From an uncultured Oscillospiraceae bacterium (GTDB taxonomy: Bacteria; Bacillota; Clostridia; Oscillospirales; Oscillospiraceae), in the NCBI GenBank assembly GCA_947632155.1, contig CANROF010000029.1:1-33613 (forward strand): 33,613 nt of DNA, read 5' to 3'. Below the pieces are notes generated by a model. It ran no database searches. It worked only from the letters and a program-made list of their open reading frames with translations, and was not told the DNA's origin. How positions within the stretch are numbered: the first letter of the stretch is position 1; the number at the start of each line of letters is the position of its first letter. The position numbers and the translations under genes are program-made. Shown here piece by piece: positions 32,471 through 33,613 of the stretch.

Positions 32471-33541
32471 ATGCAGTTTATTATCAACACGATTATTTCT
32501 TTAAGTTATGCAGTTATTGTAGCAATTATATCATCAATGGGTGGTAATGTACTTAATGCGGAAACATTGCATTTTGCTCTGTTTGATTTTTTCATGGTCC
32601 AAATTTTTTTACTTGTTATAGAAATCTATCGGGGTGTCTCATCGGAAGAAATGAAATTCCTTAAAAAGCCAAATTATCGAAAGTATATCGAGGGATTAAT
32701 GGAATTTGATAAGAGCGGCAATGCAAGTCCAATAAAGGAAAAACTAGTCCTTTCATCCTTAAGCAAATGCCTTGAATACTGTCGGATGAAAGAAAATCAA
32801 GATGTTCGACTGTCTATTACGGCCATGAAAGAAGTCAAAGATATGTTAGTAGTATCTTCAAAGGAGCGCAAATATTTCTGCCGTATGGAACATTTTCAAA
32901 CTTCGGATATAGACAACTTTGATTTCGTTATTATTTTTTATAACACTTATTCTGAATTATATCCGTTTGAGCAACATTTTGGGAAATTACTTGCTAGCAA
33001 AAAAGTAACATTCTATCGAAAACATGAAGAAACTAATATTGCGTCTTATTACTTATTTGATGAGAATTACACCATTGTAGAAGAGAAAGATAGTAACTAT
33101 ATTTTATACTCGAATCGCGAAATTGTTCTTGAATATATAAAGGACTTTGCTGCACATCGACTAAAATCCGTACCTCTTGGTAAAACACAAAGTCAAGACT
33201 CATTATTTCTTAATCAAGCAATAAAGGAATTTTATGGTGATGGAAATATTCCAAATATTCATTTAGATAAAATCCCTACAGGTATTGGAAGAAAAATACT
33301 AGATCTTGGTACGGGTGCAGGGAGATTATTGAACTATTTTACAGATGCATCCAAGTATGAAGTTATTGCAATGGACAAGGACAAGACCGCGTTAGAAGAA
33401 TGTAAGCGTAATTTTAGAGAGTATTCACACATTGAATATGTATGGGATAAATTTGATGAAAACAGTTTTCAGTCCAATCAATTTGACATTATAATTGCAT
33501 TTAATTCACTATATCATACTGACCGTGCAAATATATCGTAA
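32471..33541 (+). CDS. Membrane-anchored SAM methyltransferase, truncated at its C-terminus
   Basis: A 356-residue protein. Two hydrophobic segments lie at the N-terminus (about 3-25 and 35-55), then a middle part without recognised motifs. A class I SAM-dependent methyltransferase core follows: motif I ILDLGTGAGRLL (about 276), the acidic end of strand 2 in VIAMDKDK, and FDIIIAFNSLYHTDR (motif IV region). The stop comes just after this, where about 60 more residues of the fold would normally follow, and the sequence turns more GC-rich there. AGGAGG lies 7 bases before the ATG. Base composition is very AT-rich compared with the chromosome, indicating transfer. The substrate is unknown. Confidence 0.7.
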   Translation: MQFIINTIISLSYAVIVAIISSMGGNVLNAETLHFALFDFFMVQIFLLVIEIYRGVSSEEMKFLKKPNYRKYIEGLMEFDKSGNASPIKEKLVLSSLSKCLEYCRMKENQDVRLSITAMKEVKDMLVVSSKERKYFCRMEHFQTSDIDNFDFVIIFYNTYSELYPFEQHFGKLLASKKVTFYRKHEETNIASYYLFDENYTIVEEKDSNYILYSNREIVLEYIKDFAAHRLKSVPLGKTQSQDSLFLNQAIKEFYGDGNIPNIHLDKIPTGIGRKILDLGTGAGRLLNYFTDASKYEVIAMDKDKTALEECKRNFREYSHIEYVWDKFDENSFQSNQFDIIIAFNSLYHTDRANIS

Positions 33542-33613
33542 CCGCTCAATAACCTCCCGCCTCCCAAAAGGCCCCCAGGTGTGAGATAATAAGCTCAAAA
33601 ACTGCAATTGCAG
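33542..33613. other. End of window beyond the island
   Basis: C-rich sequence follows the methyltransferase stop. No gene is visible. The last 12 bases, CTGCAATTGCAG, are a perfect palindrome. Confidence 0.4.

Noticed and set aside
29937-33613. Direct-repeat att sites bounding the tRNA-Thr island
   Set aside because: No copy of the tRNA 3' end was found at the far side within the window.

Overview
The window looks like chromosome of a high-GC, endospore-forming gut Clostridium relative (Oscillospiraceae type, such as the Oscillibacter/Flavonifractor/Lawsonibacter group). The reasons are GC-rich coding sequence with Firmicutes ribosome binding sites and sigma-A promoters, a spore germinant-receptor operon, an SLH-domain surface protein and the order rpmH-rnpA-yidD-yidC-jag. 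The genus is inference.

Layout: 1-3568 holds degV and a coupled pair (MFS transporter, DUF2804). 3684-5740 is a glycogen synthase with an unusual Ala/Lys/Pro/Glu-rich N-terminal extension. 6025-7110 is a ROK sugar kinase behind a perfect palindrome. 7397-8909 is a lower-GC module: a lipoprotein and a divergent XRE regulator sharing twin operators. 9187-11217 is a secreted WG-repeat/SLH protein. 11293-15726 (minus) is a coupled gerA-gerC-gerB-sleB germination operon. 15834-16482 is a GNAT acetyltransferase. 16524-20277 is rpmH-rnpA-yidD-yidC-jag, then acpP; dnaA and mnmE/mnmG are not next to it. 20299-22719 encodes a large unrecognised membrane protein. 22969-25485 (minus) is xylB-DUF4867-S24-like. 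25577-29708 has ddl, a 240-bp tandem repeat, murF and an RluA-type pseudouridine synthase. tRNA-Asp and tRNA-Thr follow, and immediately after them an AT-rich decayed mobile island (29937-33541) with a short serine recombinase, a broken fic gene and a membrane-anchored methyltransferase fragment.

The most unusual structure is a family of about 200-bp intergenic elements (here called R1: 5745-5941, 7137-7392, 16567-16762, 22763-22961, plus an internally deleted copy at 1048-1115). Each has short terminal inverted repeats and four successive hairpins. Stem sequences differ between copies but remain paired, while some loops are conserved. One copy supplies the last codons and stop of degV, one lies in the rpmH leader, and two bracket the ROK kinase gene. 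Two further palindromic families are present: R2 (GTAGGGG-type ends, amplified into the ddl-murF tandem repeat) and R3 (7397-7558).

Functionally, the window joins cell-wall precursor synthesis (Ddl, MurF), membrane protein insertion (YidC, YidD, Jag), carbohydrate handling (GlgA, ROK kinase, xylulokinase, MFS transporter) and spore germination (Ger proteins, SleB).
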